A stretch of DNA of 64,000 bases, taken from contig NC_050096.1 of assembly GCF_902167145.1 (NCBI RefSeq), positions 182,315,825 to 182,379,824 on the forward strand, in the 5' to 3' direction. The notes under the pieces are model-generated. The model did not search any database and had not been told where the DNA came from. It was given only the letters and a program-made list of their open reading frames with translations. Each line of letters starts with the position of its first letter. Within the stretch, counting starts at the first letter, position 1. The translations under genes were made by a program, and so were the position numbers. Positions 42,276-53,604 of this stretch are shown piece by piece. This DNA comes from Zea mays. Lineage: Eukaryota > Streptophyta > Magnoliopsida > Poales > Poaceae.

Positions 42276-45160
42276 TGGAGTTTGGATATTTGACTCAAAG
42301 GTTAAGTCCACAAAAGGATTCAAATTCAAACTAGAGATTCAAATGAAAAGAAAATAAATCAAAAAGAAAAGAAAAGGAGAATAAAAGAAAAGAACAAAAA
42401 CCTAGCTAGGCCCAACTCTTTCCAATCCGGCCCAGCTTCGCACTCCCCCTCCGCGCAGCCCAGGAAAGAACGCTGCTTGCGCTGTGAGCCACTGACCCGT
42501 GGGTCCCGCGTGTAGCCTCACCGCTTCACGCTGCACGCTGCTGGCGCCACTTCCACGTGGGTCCCACCCGTCAGGGTTTCCCCCTTCCTCGTGGCGTGCT
42601 GTTGCAACAGAACTTGTGCGCATTCCGGGCGTCGGGCTGACCATCTCTGGGTGCATAAAACGAGCTGTGTTGCGCCCTATTCTTCTCCTTGACCTTGTAC
42701 GCATACCCAGGGGAGGAGAATTTATTGAGGGGAGGAGGTGGGTGACGATTTCGCCGCGACCGATCGGGTGGATCGTCGCCCTTTGCCGTTTGTCGTGCTC
42801 GGCACCAAATTGGTGCGTTGCGTGCAGCCGGGTGGCTTTGTCTATGTTCCGGGGCACTCGTGGGGCGCGTGTGAAGGTCGTGCGTAACCCGGGCTAACCC
42901 AATCCCTCGCGGTCGTCGCTGTTCCGCAGATCACCGTGGACAGAGCTTGTCACTGTTGGAATCAATGTAAGGACCCGCTCCCCATGTTCGCCCCCTTCCC
43001 AATTCCATTTCGCACTTAGTATGCCTAGAAATCGTGCACCGTAGGTTAAAGGGAGAATTCCGGCCATGGCGCGCCGCCGTGCGGGGTGTTTCCGTCGCCG
43101 GCGGGGACTTGGGTCGAACGAATACGCCTGCGCGGTTCGATCGGGGTTAAACGGCCAAGATTAGGCCAACAGATACCCCTTAGCGCTTTAGATCTGGGCC
43201 CTAGGAATGATCGGACGGCTCGGAGTATAGGAAACCCCCATTAAACCTGAATCGTCGATCCTGGATCCATCGGCCACCGATGCGTACCGCTTCGGTATAG
43301 CGTGGATTTGATCTGGGCCACTGTCATCTAATCGGACGGCCGAAATGGCTCCGTACCTCTTCGCAGCGTCAACCTTACAAAAGAGACCCTCTGTTTTTTT
43401 AAAACTAACCCGCAGTCCAGACCAGTGGCGCGCTGTGTCTTGGCGATATTGCGGGATAGCCCCTGTATTTCCTGGTAAATGAGGCCCAGTCCAGAGCATT
43501 GTAAAATCAGAGAAATTAAATTTTAAATGGATTTTTAATATACAAATAAGTGCTAGAACTTATAAAATTCATAGAAACTTCATCTATAGTCCAAATTAAT
43601 CCATTCCACTTTCTAAATTTTTTTAATATTATTCTCTATAACTTAGAGTCTCTGTTTTGACATGAAAACAGTAAGAAAAATAATTTCTCACTTAATCCTA
43701 TTTCAAGCACATAAAACCTTTGGAAATTCATATCTTAAAATCTATAACACCAAAAATTATGATTCCTGTTCCTAGGATTTTATTTTAATGTGTAGATTAT
43801 TACTATGTATTTTGTTTACATGTTTGGTGTGATGTTAATTTTCTCTATATATTGTGCTTGTTTGTATCGTGGCGAGTAGAAGAGCCTGTGACCGCCTGGT
43901 GACCAACAGATAGAAGTAGCTGAGCAGGAGCTCATTGAAGGCAAGTTATGCCCTTGACCACTTTTATACTCAATAGTGTTCTTTAATGTCATTATTCATG
44001 CATAGGTTTAATTTTGATGGGACCCAATAGGTCACCCTAGATTGTTTATCTCTTTACCTTGCTATCCCTGAATCACTTGGGTAGTTTTGCTATTGCCCTA
44101 CATGGTTTTGGGATAATATTTCATTATATCCATGTTCTAGTTATTCTGTTATTTTATTTATGTTCATGTCAAGATCATTAATGTTAATTGGAACATGGAG
44201 CTTAACTTGAGAAACATGTGCCACCACAAGGGTTTAATGGGACGCCCTTGGCTGACTAATTAGGAAAGCTAGTGGAAGACTACCTTACCCGAAAGGGGCA
44301 AGGGCAGTAGGGGGATTGCATGCAAGGAGGTTCTCGGGTTGATTTTGCTGCGATGACGGTCAGACGGGGGATTCTTGCAAGTGCTCTTCCCATAAACTGT
44401 AGCGGGTTTTCGAAAGCTAGTGGAACTTTGTAAAGGCCTCGTAGTGTTGCCCTACCTCGCTTCCTTGGTAGAGGTGTATGAGAGTCGCGATCCCTTGGCA
44501 GATGGGTAACATGACTTGTGGGTACAGGGTACAACCTCTACACAGTGTAAAACTGGTATACTAGCCGAGGTCGCGGTCATGAGCAGCTCAGGACTCTTGC
44601 ATGATTAATTTATGGAACTTAAATTCAATTTGTCATTTGCATTGCATGGGATTATTATTAATTTTGTTCTATTACATTATTTAAGGTTTGGTATTTACTT
44701 ACACTTAGTAACTGCTAATAAAACTTTGACCAACTAAATAAAAGCAATGCTTAGCTTTAACCCCTGTTGTTGATTAGCCTTACACATCACGTGAACTCCC
44801 AACTTTGGTGAGTTCATGTCCACTGGTTCCCCACAACTTGTTGAGCTATGATCATGTGTGAGCTCACCCTTGCTGTCTCACACCCCCCCACAGGAGAAGA
44901 ACAGGTGGTTCAGGAGGAGCCATAAAGCGAGGAGTTTGATTTGATCTAGGTGGCGTTTCCCTAGTTGACTTCTTGCGCCAAGGATGATCCTTAGTTTGTT
45001 TTATATTTATATTTTATTTTGTAATAAGACTTCCGCTATGTAATAAATACTCTGATATTATTGTGACATTTATCTCTATACACTCTATTATTATATATGT
45101 TGTCTTCTTGGCGCATGTATGAGATGCACCCGACTTTGTTCCTTAAATCCGGGTGTGACA
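42276..45160 (+). repeat. 3' LTR of element T, 5'-truncated
   Basis: The LTR starts in mid-sequence at TTGGAGTTTG (matching 12958 of the 5' LTR) because a deletion removed the pol end, polypurine tract and about 335 bp of LTR. It lacks the hAT-like MITE and keeps the uninterrupted GACGC site at 44241-44245. It ends GGGTGTGACA next to GTAAC at 45161-45165. There are no genes. Confidence 0.88.
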
Positions 45161-45165
45161 GTAAC

Positions 45166-46289
45166 AAACCGCCACCGAGTTCTTCTCTGATCCAGCTAGC
45201 TCCGCTTGGACTTGAGCTCGATCCTGGGATATATATAACCCTTGGCCAAGCGCCCCCTCATCCATCATGTAGCAACACCGAGCGGCCAAGGAAATCCTAG
45301 GGCAGATTGCGAGGAAGTTGTGGGCGCCACCATCGCCGACTTAGGAGAGAAGAGAGAGCCGTCGTAGTTGGCTTCACGGTTGGTCAATCGTTCGAGCCTT
45401 AGTGCCCTTCTAGAAGCGTCGTCGGGTCAACCGGATGTATGCATAGCATCTGTGGGCTTGGGGCAGTTCTATGTGAGCGGAATTAGTCACTGGAGGATGT
45501 TATCGTCGCCATGCCACCGAGTCACGCAGACAGCTCCACCATCACCTTAAATCCAAAGTAAGAATCCCTCCATGATGTTAGCTATATCCCCTGCTTCGTG
45601 TAGCGCTTAGCCGTACATAGGTCCGAGCATCGTAGCGTCGTGGAGCACCACGCCGGCAATGGCACCACCGCATAGTAGTTGGTCGCCTTTGTTGTTCAGT
45701 GCCATGAGAGGAAGGTAAAGCCGTGACCGTAGATCTGAGGTAGACGGACGAGATTAGGTGGATAGTGAAACAGTTCACCAATTTCATCCAAGCCGGTGAT
45801 CCAGTGATGGGCGGTCATGGATAGATCTTAGCATACCGGTTCACGTTATGTTGTGGGCCACTGATTAGCAATCCTAGGGCTCCCATTTTGCGATGGCGTG
45901 GTTGACTATTGGTCCGTAGATCTCGGATCAAACAGTCGAAATCACGTACCGATTCGGTTAAAAGACAGATCTAATCTGAGCCCTCGATGTCGAATCCTGC
46001 GGCCAAAAATAAAACATACCTCCTTGGCCGACCCATTTTAGCAAACGAACCCTGAAGTTAATCAAAACTTACCCGCCATCCACTCCAATAGAAATACCAT
46101 CACAGTTTAGTCCAAAACTTTGTAAAACCAACCCTGTCTTTGCTACAAATAGTACCCACGGTCCACAAGTTTATAAAATAAGTTAATTATATCTGAAATT
46201 GAGTTTTAGTATTAAAATAATTCTAGAAACTTATAAAATCAATAATTTCCTCCTTTAAACTCTGTTTTAGCCCGTTGAAGTTGCATTAG
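45166..46289 (+). repeat. Middle part of solo LTR X1
   Basis: This 1.1-kb segment lies between element T and X2. GGATATATATAACCC near 45226-45240 is a plausible TATA box. Its last bases ATTAG (46285-46289) are the target duplication of X2. Short frames here have no protein similarity that I recognise. Confidence 0.7.
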
Positions 46290-48152
46290 TGTCACACCCG
46301 GATTTAGGGGTCCAAACCCGGGCACGACTCACATGTGTGCTAGGATCAAGTCTCACACATATGATGACTCATGGTACAGAAATGAATGTCACATCTTTAA
46401 TTTATAACGGAGTTCTGTACAAAATAGTTAAATAATTATATCATATGAAGACAACAATCCAGCAACCCAAAGTTGACTGGGAGACGACGACCTAGACCAC
46501 TCACGAACTCATCACAACATCTTTCACGCGCCACATCCTATGGTACCTGTTCTTGACCTGGGGGAATGTGAGTACAACAAGGGTGAGCTCACATACGTTC
46601 ATCGCTCAACAAGTTGTGGGGAATAATGTGCATGAACTCACCAAAGGTGGGAGCTCATGTGAAGTGTAAGGCTTACCAAAAGAAATGGGTAAAGCTGAGC
46701 ATTGCTTTTAAAGTTGGTCAAAATTTTATTAGCAGTTACTAGTAGATACCAACCCAAATAAATAAGAGTTCACAATTAATAATAACACCCGCGATGCAAT
46801 GCATATGATAGATTAAGTTTAGTTCCAAAAATTAATCATGCGAGAGTCCTGAGTTGCTCTTGACCGTGAGCATGACTGATATACCAGTTTTACACTCTAC
46901 AGAGGTCGCGCCATTTACCCACAAGTCGTGTATCCCGTCTAGCTAGGGTTTGCAAGGCCCATAGACACTTATGAGGTGAATGGCTAGGGATCCACTACGA
47001 GGCCTTTACAAAGTTCCACTAGCTTCAGAAAACCTGCTACGGTTCGGAGAAGGGAAATATAGGAATCCCTCGTCCGAAAAGCCATCGCAGCATGATCGAC
47101 CCAAGAACCTCCCTATACGCAGCTCCTCTACCGTCTTTGCCCTTTCGGGTAAGGTAGTTCTCCACTAGCTTTCATAATTAGTCAGCCAAGGGCGTCTCAT
47201 TCCACCCTTGCGGTAGCATGGATATCTCAAGTTAAGCTCCATGTTCCAATTAACACAATGATCTTGTCATGAACAATAATTAAAACAACAACATAACTAG
47301 AACATGATCATAATGTAACATTAATTTCCCAAAACCATGTAGAGCAATAGCAAATACTACCCAAAAGTTCAGTGGTAAACAAGGTGTGGGATAAACAAAT
47401 CTAGGGAAACCTATTAGGCCCCATCAAATTAACCTGAGCATGTCAAAATGATTAATAAGAACATTATTGGATAAAGAGAAAAGTGATCAAGGGCACAATT
47501 TGCCTTAGACTCGAGATTCCCAGGTATCAACTTGGTCTTCAGATTCTCGTGACCTCACCGCTATTCGTAGCAATACATACAAATAAACAAGGATCACATA
47601 AAAATAAAAGTACACCAAACATGAGAACAAACAGCGTAAGAATATTCTACGCGCTGCTACGAGGTCGTAGGTTCGAGAAGCACTAAAATCGGGGCTATGG
47701 TTACACGGATATGGTTTATGTGATTAAGTATTAAACTATATTATAAATTGGTTATTATACAACATATGAGAAAATATACTATAAATAACTAACTCAACTT
47801 TAATCTAAATTATAACTTGATTAGAAATCATATTTTAGTCAAATTATCCTCATGGACTAGTTTAACTTTGGTTAGAAGAATTAATCCACTAATCATAGGC
47901 TAAACCAATATCTATTTATAAAAATAAGCTTTATGGTACAAATAATGTTGCCACGATGTAAACAATTTTATTACGAAGCTAACGCATCTGGAATGGATCA
48001 TATCGGAGCTAAAATAAGCAAAATATGGATTTTACAATTTATTAGATTTAATTTTACACACATAAACACCTTCTAGGGGCTCAAATGCAAAATTCAAGGA
48101 CTTAGGTGTGAGTGTTTTATCCAGTTGAGGACGGCGGGTTCTATTTCATAAA

Positions 48153-49300
48153 CTAGTAAATGGGGCGCGCTCTGCGCGCGTAAAAAAATCGTAATGTGTG
48201 ATAATAATTATATCGTTTTGCACAAGATGAACTGAAAAATATATAAATCGTGAATCCTATGCTGGGACATCAAATAATGTTGTAGAACCTTGAAACTTGA
48301 TAATTTGCTAAGTAATTGGGAAGCTGCATCTTCTCAAGATGGAAGAACCAAAAGAATGTCAGTGTCGTAGCTGCCTAAAACCGTACGAAACCAAGCAAAT
48401 GGAAACATTTTAATATCCCAGGTGGCTACATTATTGCCAAAAAATCCATAAAAATGTTAATGTTGTCTGGTGCTATATGAATAAAAAAAGTACAATAGAA
48501 CATGTCATGTTTTGTTCTGAGACTCCAGATCAGTTCTTAGCACCGATGTTATTCTTTTCCTTGATCTTGGATAGGTTGTCCAACTTGACAAAACACTTCA
48601 GGTCTTCATAAGAGACTGTCTTAGGGTCTTTCCTCCACAACTCACTTAGTACATGAAGCTTGTCGAGCAAGTGCCACATCCATTCAGGATACTCCGAGTT
48701 TGCTTGGATTTTCGGATCAGAAATTCAAAAGCCTCCTTGAGGATATTTTCCCCAAACACTGTTGTATTCTATTGGTTAAGAGCAGGAGCTTTGCTAGTAT
48801 CAGCCGCTCCACCTTTTTTTGCCTTGCTTGCAATTGCAAGGCATCTACTCTTTGCCTATTGAGCGTTCAAATAAAAGAGGGGTCAGATAGCATGTTCCTC
48901 ACCTGAGTAATCCAAAAGGGAGGACGAGCTCTTGATGATGAGGACATGGAGCTCCCTGATAGAGGCAAAGCAGCACTGTCGCACTCGCTGCCCGGAACAG
49001 CTCACCGGCGGTGAAAGCGATAGAGGTGGGCATCACAGCTGTCAGCTGGAGATGGCCGTACAGGGATCAGAGGGCCCCGCACGCCGGCCCGCCGGAGCCT
49101 TAAGAGCTGGATTAGTGTGTCCTCGACCTCCATGGCAGTAGAAACTCAGATTGGAGAAAACGCAAACATGTGCAGCGCACTCTGGAACAATCCAGGCGCT
49201 GAGAAGGCAAGACGTCTGCTTGACCGTTGGATGTGTATCATGTGGCTGAGACGAGGCGGGGTGACGTGGAACAACGCAGTGCAAGATATGCTCAGTCCAG
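48153..49300 (-). mobile_element. Helitron-like insert carrying gene fragments
   Basis: On the minus strand the sequence ends with a GCGCGC-AGA-GCGCGC hairpin (48165-48179), eight bases, then CTAG (48153-48156) followed by host T. This is the standard 3' end of plant Helitrons (hairpin, then CTRR, inserted between A and T). It carries a piece of an mL54-like gene. The 5' end (TC after host A) was not identified; the right border is a guess from where LTR-like sequence resumes. No Rep/helicase is encoded, so it would be non-autonomous. Confidence 0.6.
48530..48845 (-). pseudogene. Mitochondrial ribosomal protein mL54 (L37-type) fragment
   Basis: The minus strand encodes SEYPEWMWHLLDKLHVLSEL, then W-R-K-D-P-K-T, YEDLKCFVKLDN, KIKEKNN, and a stop at 48530-48532. 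Upstream lie GKAKKGGAADTSKAPAL and NILKE in shifted frames. This matches my memory of plant mL54/L37 mitochondrial ribosomal proteins (E-Y-P-x-W-L-W-x-L-L-D near the start, KRFVKLDNRARIKENN at the end). A small insertion after NILKE and frame changes show that it is a broken copy; the last exon is nearly whole. It lies next to the Helitron-like 3' end, which suggests transposon capture. Confidence 0.72.
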
Positions 49301-50848
49301 GGACTCATTAGTAAAATCGCTCGGCCGCAATAACTCTGCTCGATCCCCGGCCGTTAGATCTGAGTTCCTCGGTCGAGATTAGATCCTGCCTAAATCGAAG
49401 CGGTATGCAATGCGGACCACCGGATCAGAACCCTGCGCCCCAGATTTTATTGAGCCAGATCTATTCACACCCATTCGATCGGAACCGAACGGCCTATGTT
49501 ACATCTACCCAACCCGGTATCCGGATTTGATCTAGACCACCAGATCACGATGCAACGACACATATTTGGTTACCGCACAACGTGGATCTGACAGACGGAC
49601 GGTCTCCTTCCCCGACCCGGTCGAGACGAAGCAGCGGCCTGCTTCAACACGGCGGCACAGGCTGCCCCCACGGTGGTGCCATAGACGCCCACATCATACC
49701 CATGTTCCTTGCGCTCGAACTTCGACCTAGACCGCGCTACGCTAGACGGGATGAAATCGAGCTAGCAAGGAGGTCACTCACCGGAGGCAGGGATGGCGAC
49801 CCAAGAGTGGTACACGGCGTGCGCGGCACCACGACGTTCCATGAGGTTCGACGAGCAATCTAGCACGATTCCGCCCACCATCGCGCGCACAAACCCCTAG
49901 GGAAGATCTGACAAGCACCGGCCATGCCGCGGCTCCAGCATTAACCTCGAACGACGTTGCTGGCATAGATCGACGACGGCGGCTCAACCCCTGTACTTCG
50001 ATGAGCTCCATGGTGAATTCGTTTGGGTTCTAGAGGCGCGACCATGGATTTATACCCAGGGGCGACGGGATTCCGACCCAGATTCCCCAGTTGGCCAGCA
50101 CCCGAGGTTGCCGCAACAAACACTTAGAAATCCGTGGAGTTTGTTGCAGATACGACAATGCAGGGAGGAAGAAGGCTGACAACCCCGGGCCACCAGACAG
50201 AGAGGGCAAGAGCGCGGCAGAGGGAGCGGCTGGCGGGGTGGGCCCGCTAGTCAGCGCGCGTACTCCCCCCTGGCTGGGCTGCGCGGACCTGAAAGCTAAC
50301 TGGGCCACCCGGGGAGAATGGGTGAGTGGGACGAGGGGAGGAGAAACCGGCCCAAGCGCGCTGGTTTCCTTTTTTCCTTTTTATTTTCTATTTTGGATTT
50401 CAAATTAAACTTCTTCCTAAATTTCAAAATCTAGTATTTGAATTCAAATATATGTTGGGGATTTCACACAGTAATCAAGTGCATAAAAAGTACTAACATG
50501 AAGGAATATATTTATTCATGCATATTTTTCCTTACGGTGTATATTCTTTTCCTTCTCTTTTATTTTCTCATTCCATAATTCAAATTCTAATTTTTAAACT
50601 TAAACTTGTCTCACAAATTTGAATACCAGTATAAAAATACAAGAACTTCAGCATGAGATGCAAATTTCCGTATTTATTGATTTATTTTTTATTTGACTAC
50701 CTTAATTCCATTAATTGAATATGCACAAAGAAAAGAAAACCAAATAATGTCCAAAGGTTCCATAATTCCTAAAACGCTAACATATAAATATATATATATA
50801 TATATATTATTATTTTTCTCTTATACCAATTTTGGGCTTTACAATTAG

Positions 50849-52520
50849 CTCCGTAATAAAATGGCCTACACAATGATGACATTATTTGAACCATAAAACA
50901 TATTTTATGAATAGATATTGGATTAGCCTATGTTTATTAGATTAATCCTTCTAACCAAAGTTAGATTGGTCTATGATGATATTTGACTAAAAATATGATT
51001 TCTTATCAAGTTATAATCTAGATTAAAGTTGAATTAATTATTTAGAGTATATTTTCTCATATGATGTATATTAACCAATCAAAAGTATATTTTATTATTC
51101 AATCATAAACCTTATCTTTTCAACTATAACTCCGAATTTAGTGGTTATCGAACCTACGATCTCGTAGCGACATGTAGAATATTCTTCGTTGTTTATTTCC
51201 ATGTTTTCGTGTAATGTTGTTTTTACCTGCTTTTTGTCTATCTATATGTATTGCTACGATAGAAGTGAGGTTGTGAGTCAGTTGAAGACTAAATTGGAGA
51301 AGTATCCAGAGTTACACCAAAAAGGCAAGTTGTGCCCTTGATCACTCTTCCTTACCTAATAATGTTCATGTTGATCACTATGACATGCTCAGGTTAATTT
51401 GATAGTACCTAGTAGGTTACCCTAGTTTTGTTCACCCCACACCTTGCAAACAGATGAACTATTGGGTAGTCTTGCTATTGCTCTACCTGGTTTTGGGATT
51501 AATATATATCTAAATTATGAACATGTTCCATTATTATTGTTTGTTTAATTATTGTTCATGATAAGATTATTGTGTTAAATAAAACATGGAGAACCACCCG
51601 GGAAAACAGTTCTACCACAAGGGTGGAATAGGATGCCCTTGGCTGACTAATTAGGAAAGCTACTGGAGGACTACCTTACCCGAAAGGGGTAAGGGCAGTA
51701 GAGTTGTCGGTATAGGGAGGTTCTTGGGTCGATCAATGCTGCGATGGCTTTTTGGATGCCTATATCACCCTTCTAAGAAACTGTATCGGGTTTTATGAAG
51801 CTAGTGAAACTTTGTAAATGCCTCGTAGTGCTACCCTGTCTCGCGTCCTCGATAGAGGTGTATGAGATTCATGATCCCGTGGCAGATCGATATCACGACT
51901 TGTGGGTAATGATGTGCAACCTCTGTAGAGTGTAAAACTGGTCAAGAGCGGCTCAGGCACTCACATGATTAAGTTATGGAGTTAAATCTAGTCTGTCATC
52001 TGCATTGAATTATGGGAATTATTATTAATTGCGATTTCTTATTTAATTGGGTTGGTATCTAATTATACTTAGTAACTGCTAATAAAATTTTGATCAACTT
52101 GTTAAAAGCAACGCTCAACCTTAACCATTCTCTTTGATAAGTCTTACACTTCACATGAGTCCCCACCGTAAGTGAGCTCATGCACATTATTCCCCACAAC
52201 TTGTTGAGCGATGAACGTATGTGAGCTCACTCTTGTTGTACTCACCCTCAGGTCAAGAACAGGTACCACCAAGATGAAGAGCATGAAGGATGACACACTA
52301 AGTTCGTGAGAGGTCTAGGTCATCGTCTCCCAGTCAACTATGGCTGCGAAGAATCGTTGTCTTCGTATGATGTAATTATTTAGCTATTTTGTATAGAATT
52401 TCTATTATATAGTAAATATGTGACATTCGTTTTTGTACCATGAGTCATCATATGTGTGAGACTTGATCCTAACACACATTTAACTTGAACCCGAGTGTAC
52501 TCTTAAATTCGAGTGTAACA
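50849..52520 (+). repeat. Last part of solo LTR X1
   Basis: This 1.67-kb segment ends GAGTGTAACA at 52520. It is homologous, in inverted orientation, to 46290-48010 in X2, and in its last 900 bp to the LTR of element T (GCCCTTGGCTGACTAATTAG at 51635). There are no genes. Confidence 0.75.
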
Positions 52521-52525
52521 CGAGC

Positions 52526-52724
52526 CTGTAATGTTGTTTCTTTCTCCTTACTTATGTGCTCTCTAATGACCGCTTGCTGTGGGCTACGGCGCCTAGTCGG
52601 CATCGGGTTGTGCGGCGCCTCACCCTCCATTGGGCCGGACCTGCTCGTCCGTCGTCATCTTCCATGTAGGGGCAGCTCCTGCTTAAAAAGCCAGGACCTC
52701 TACAAATAATTTTTTGTAGTAGTG
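52526..52724 (+). mobile_element. Probable CACTA-type transposon end
   Basis: The segment ends TTTTTTGTAGTAGTG, the inverse of CACTACTACAAAAAA, a usual terminus of one group of grass CACTA elements. The subterminal sequence AGCTCCTGCTTAAAAAGCCA, then GGACCTCTACA, recurs in similar form at 53221-53253. The opposite end is not in the window, so this is a terminal fragment. Confidence 0.5.
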
Positions 52725-53253
52725 AGTTTTGTTGTTAAAAAAGTACTCCCTCTATTTATAAATATATGACATTATTGACTTTTTAAAAAACTTTAACCAC
52801 TCGTCTTTTGATCCATGTATCTCTCATGGAAGGATTATTACATTCATCATTTAATTCATGTATCTCTCAAAGCTAGTATTCTTTTGATTTATGGATTCTA
52901 ATATAAACTTGTGCAATATCTTCATATATTTGTTCCATACCTAATGAGCTATTCTATTCATGCCTTCTATAGTTTAAAAAATTTCCAAACCTTTGGGTTA
53001 TAATCCATGATGGGTTTAACCGAATAAAAAAATTGAGTAGGCTTAGATTATTTTGGGTTATAGATTGTACATGGATTTAATTCCAATCCATACTAATCCA
53101 GAGCAGGATTGATGTAAACAAACAAGGTCTGATTTTGTATTTCGTCAAGTCACCTCTAAAAAAATGCCACCATTCTTATAGGTGGCTGGCTAAGTGGAAC
53201 CCAACAAACGCCAGTGTAGTAGCAGCTCCTACTTAAAAGCCAGGGCCTCTACA
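52725..53253. other. Unassigned AT-rich sequence
   Basis: No gene is seen. GTACTCCCTCTATTTATAAA at 52746 resembles a Stowaway-type MITE terminus, but no matching second end was found. The last 35 bp repeat the subterminal sequence of the preceding CACTA end. Confidence 0.45.
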
Positions 53254-53599
53254 CACTACAAGAAACAAGGCAAAGAGTGTCGGTCAAAAACCCACTCTTA
53301 CTGAAATAAGCTGACACTCTTAGTATGATAGTGTCGGCCAACCGACACTCTTAGCCGACACTCTAAAATGGACGCTCTTATTCGTATAAAAGTATGGGGA
53401 CCGACACTCTTATGTTAAGAGTGTTGGTTCAGCACGCAACCGACACTATTATGTTAAGAGTGTCGGCCAGTGACGTGGCAGACACGCTTACTGTGCGCGC
53501 GGTCCCCAGCCTAGCTGTGCCATATAAGAATGTGGGGGCCGACACTCTTACTGAATAATTTTTTTAATACCCAGGTTTATTTTTCTCCCTCCCCGGATG
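53254..53599 (+). mobile_element. CACTA transposon end with subterminal repeats
   Basis: It begins CACTACAAGAAAC, the En/Spm-type terminal inverted repeat, preceded by ACA. Within the next 300 bp the word CCGACACTCTTA or its inverse TAAGAGTGTCGG recurs at least six times in both orientations. Such subterminal repeats bind the CACTA transposase. The opposite end was not found; a solo LTR interrupts the sequence at 53605. Confidence 0.75.
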
Positions 53600-53604
53600 G
53601 GAAG

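Larger units (their letters stand above)
12623..45160 (+). mobile_element. Gypsy (Tekay/Del-type) element T, split by a nested insertion
   Basis: The element runs from TGTAACACCTAATTTG at 12623 to CCGGGTGTGACA at 45160. It is flanked by perfect GTAAC duplications at 12618-12622 and 45161-45165. Without the insertion at 15073-38259 it is about 9.4 kb: a 5' LTR of about 3.36 kb, about 3.1 kb of internal sequence, and a 3' LTR lacking its first part. gag, the catalytic part of reverse transcriptase, the polypurine tract and the start of the 3' LTR are deleted, so it cannot move by itself. Confidence 0.85.
46290..50843 (-). mobile_element. LTR of family X (X2), inverted, probably solo
   Basis: The element starts TGTAAAGCCCAAAATTGG and ends GGATTTAGG-inverse GGGTGTGACA on the minus strand. 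It has perfect ATTAG duplications at 46285-46289 and 50844-50848. Positions 46290 to about 48010 are an inverted copy, diverged, of about 50830-52520 in X1. TATA-like GGGTATAAATCC (minus) lies at about 50045-50056. Its size of 4.55 kb exceeds X1 because of the Helitron-like insert at about 48153-49300. There is no gag or pol. Confidence 0.8.
11909..52520 (+). mobile_element. Solo LTR of family X (X1), split by two insertions
   Basis: The three pieces 11909-12622, 45166-46289 and 50849-52520 together form one LTR of about 3.5 kb. It starts TGTAACACCCAAAATCC and ends GAGTGTAACA. The flanks are CGAGA (11904-11908) and CGAGC (52521-52525), a 5-bp target duplication with one mismatch. No internal region or second LTR exists, so it is a solo LTR left by recombination. 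Its 3' third shares sequence with the LTR of element T (for example around CTACCTTACCCGAAAGGGG at 51669), so families X and T are related Gypsy types. Confidence 0.75.

Noticed and set aside
49582..50408. Possible genes in the GC-rich part of X2
   Set aside because: Short frames without recognisable domains, next to a TATA-like box in an LTR promoter zone; more likely untranslated leader.
52744..52960. Second Stowaway-type MITE
   Set aside because: Only one end-like sequence (CTCCCTCTATTTATAAA) was found and no inverted partner, so it is mentioned but not called.
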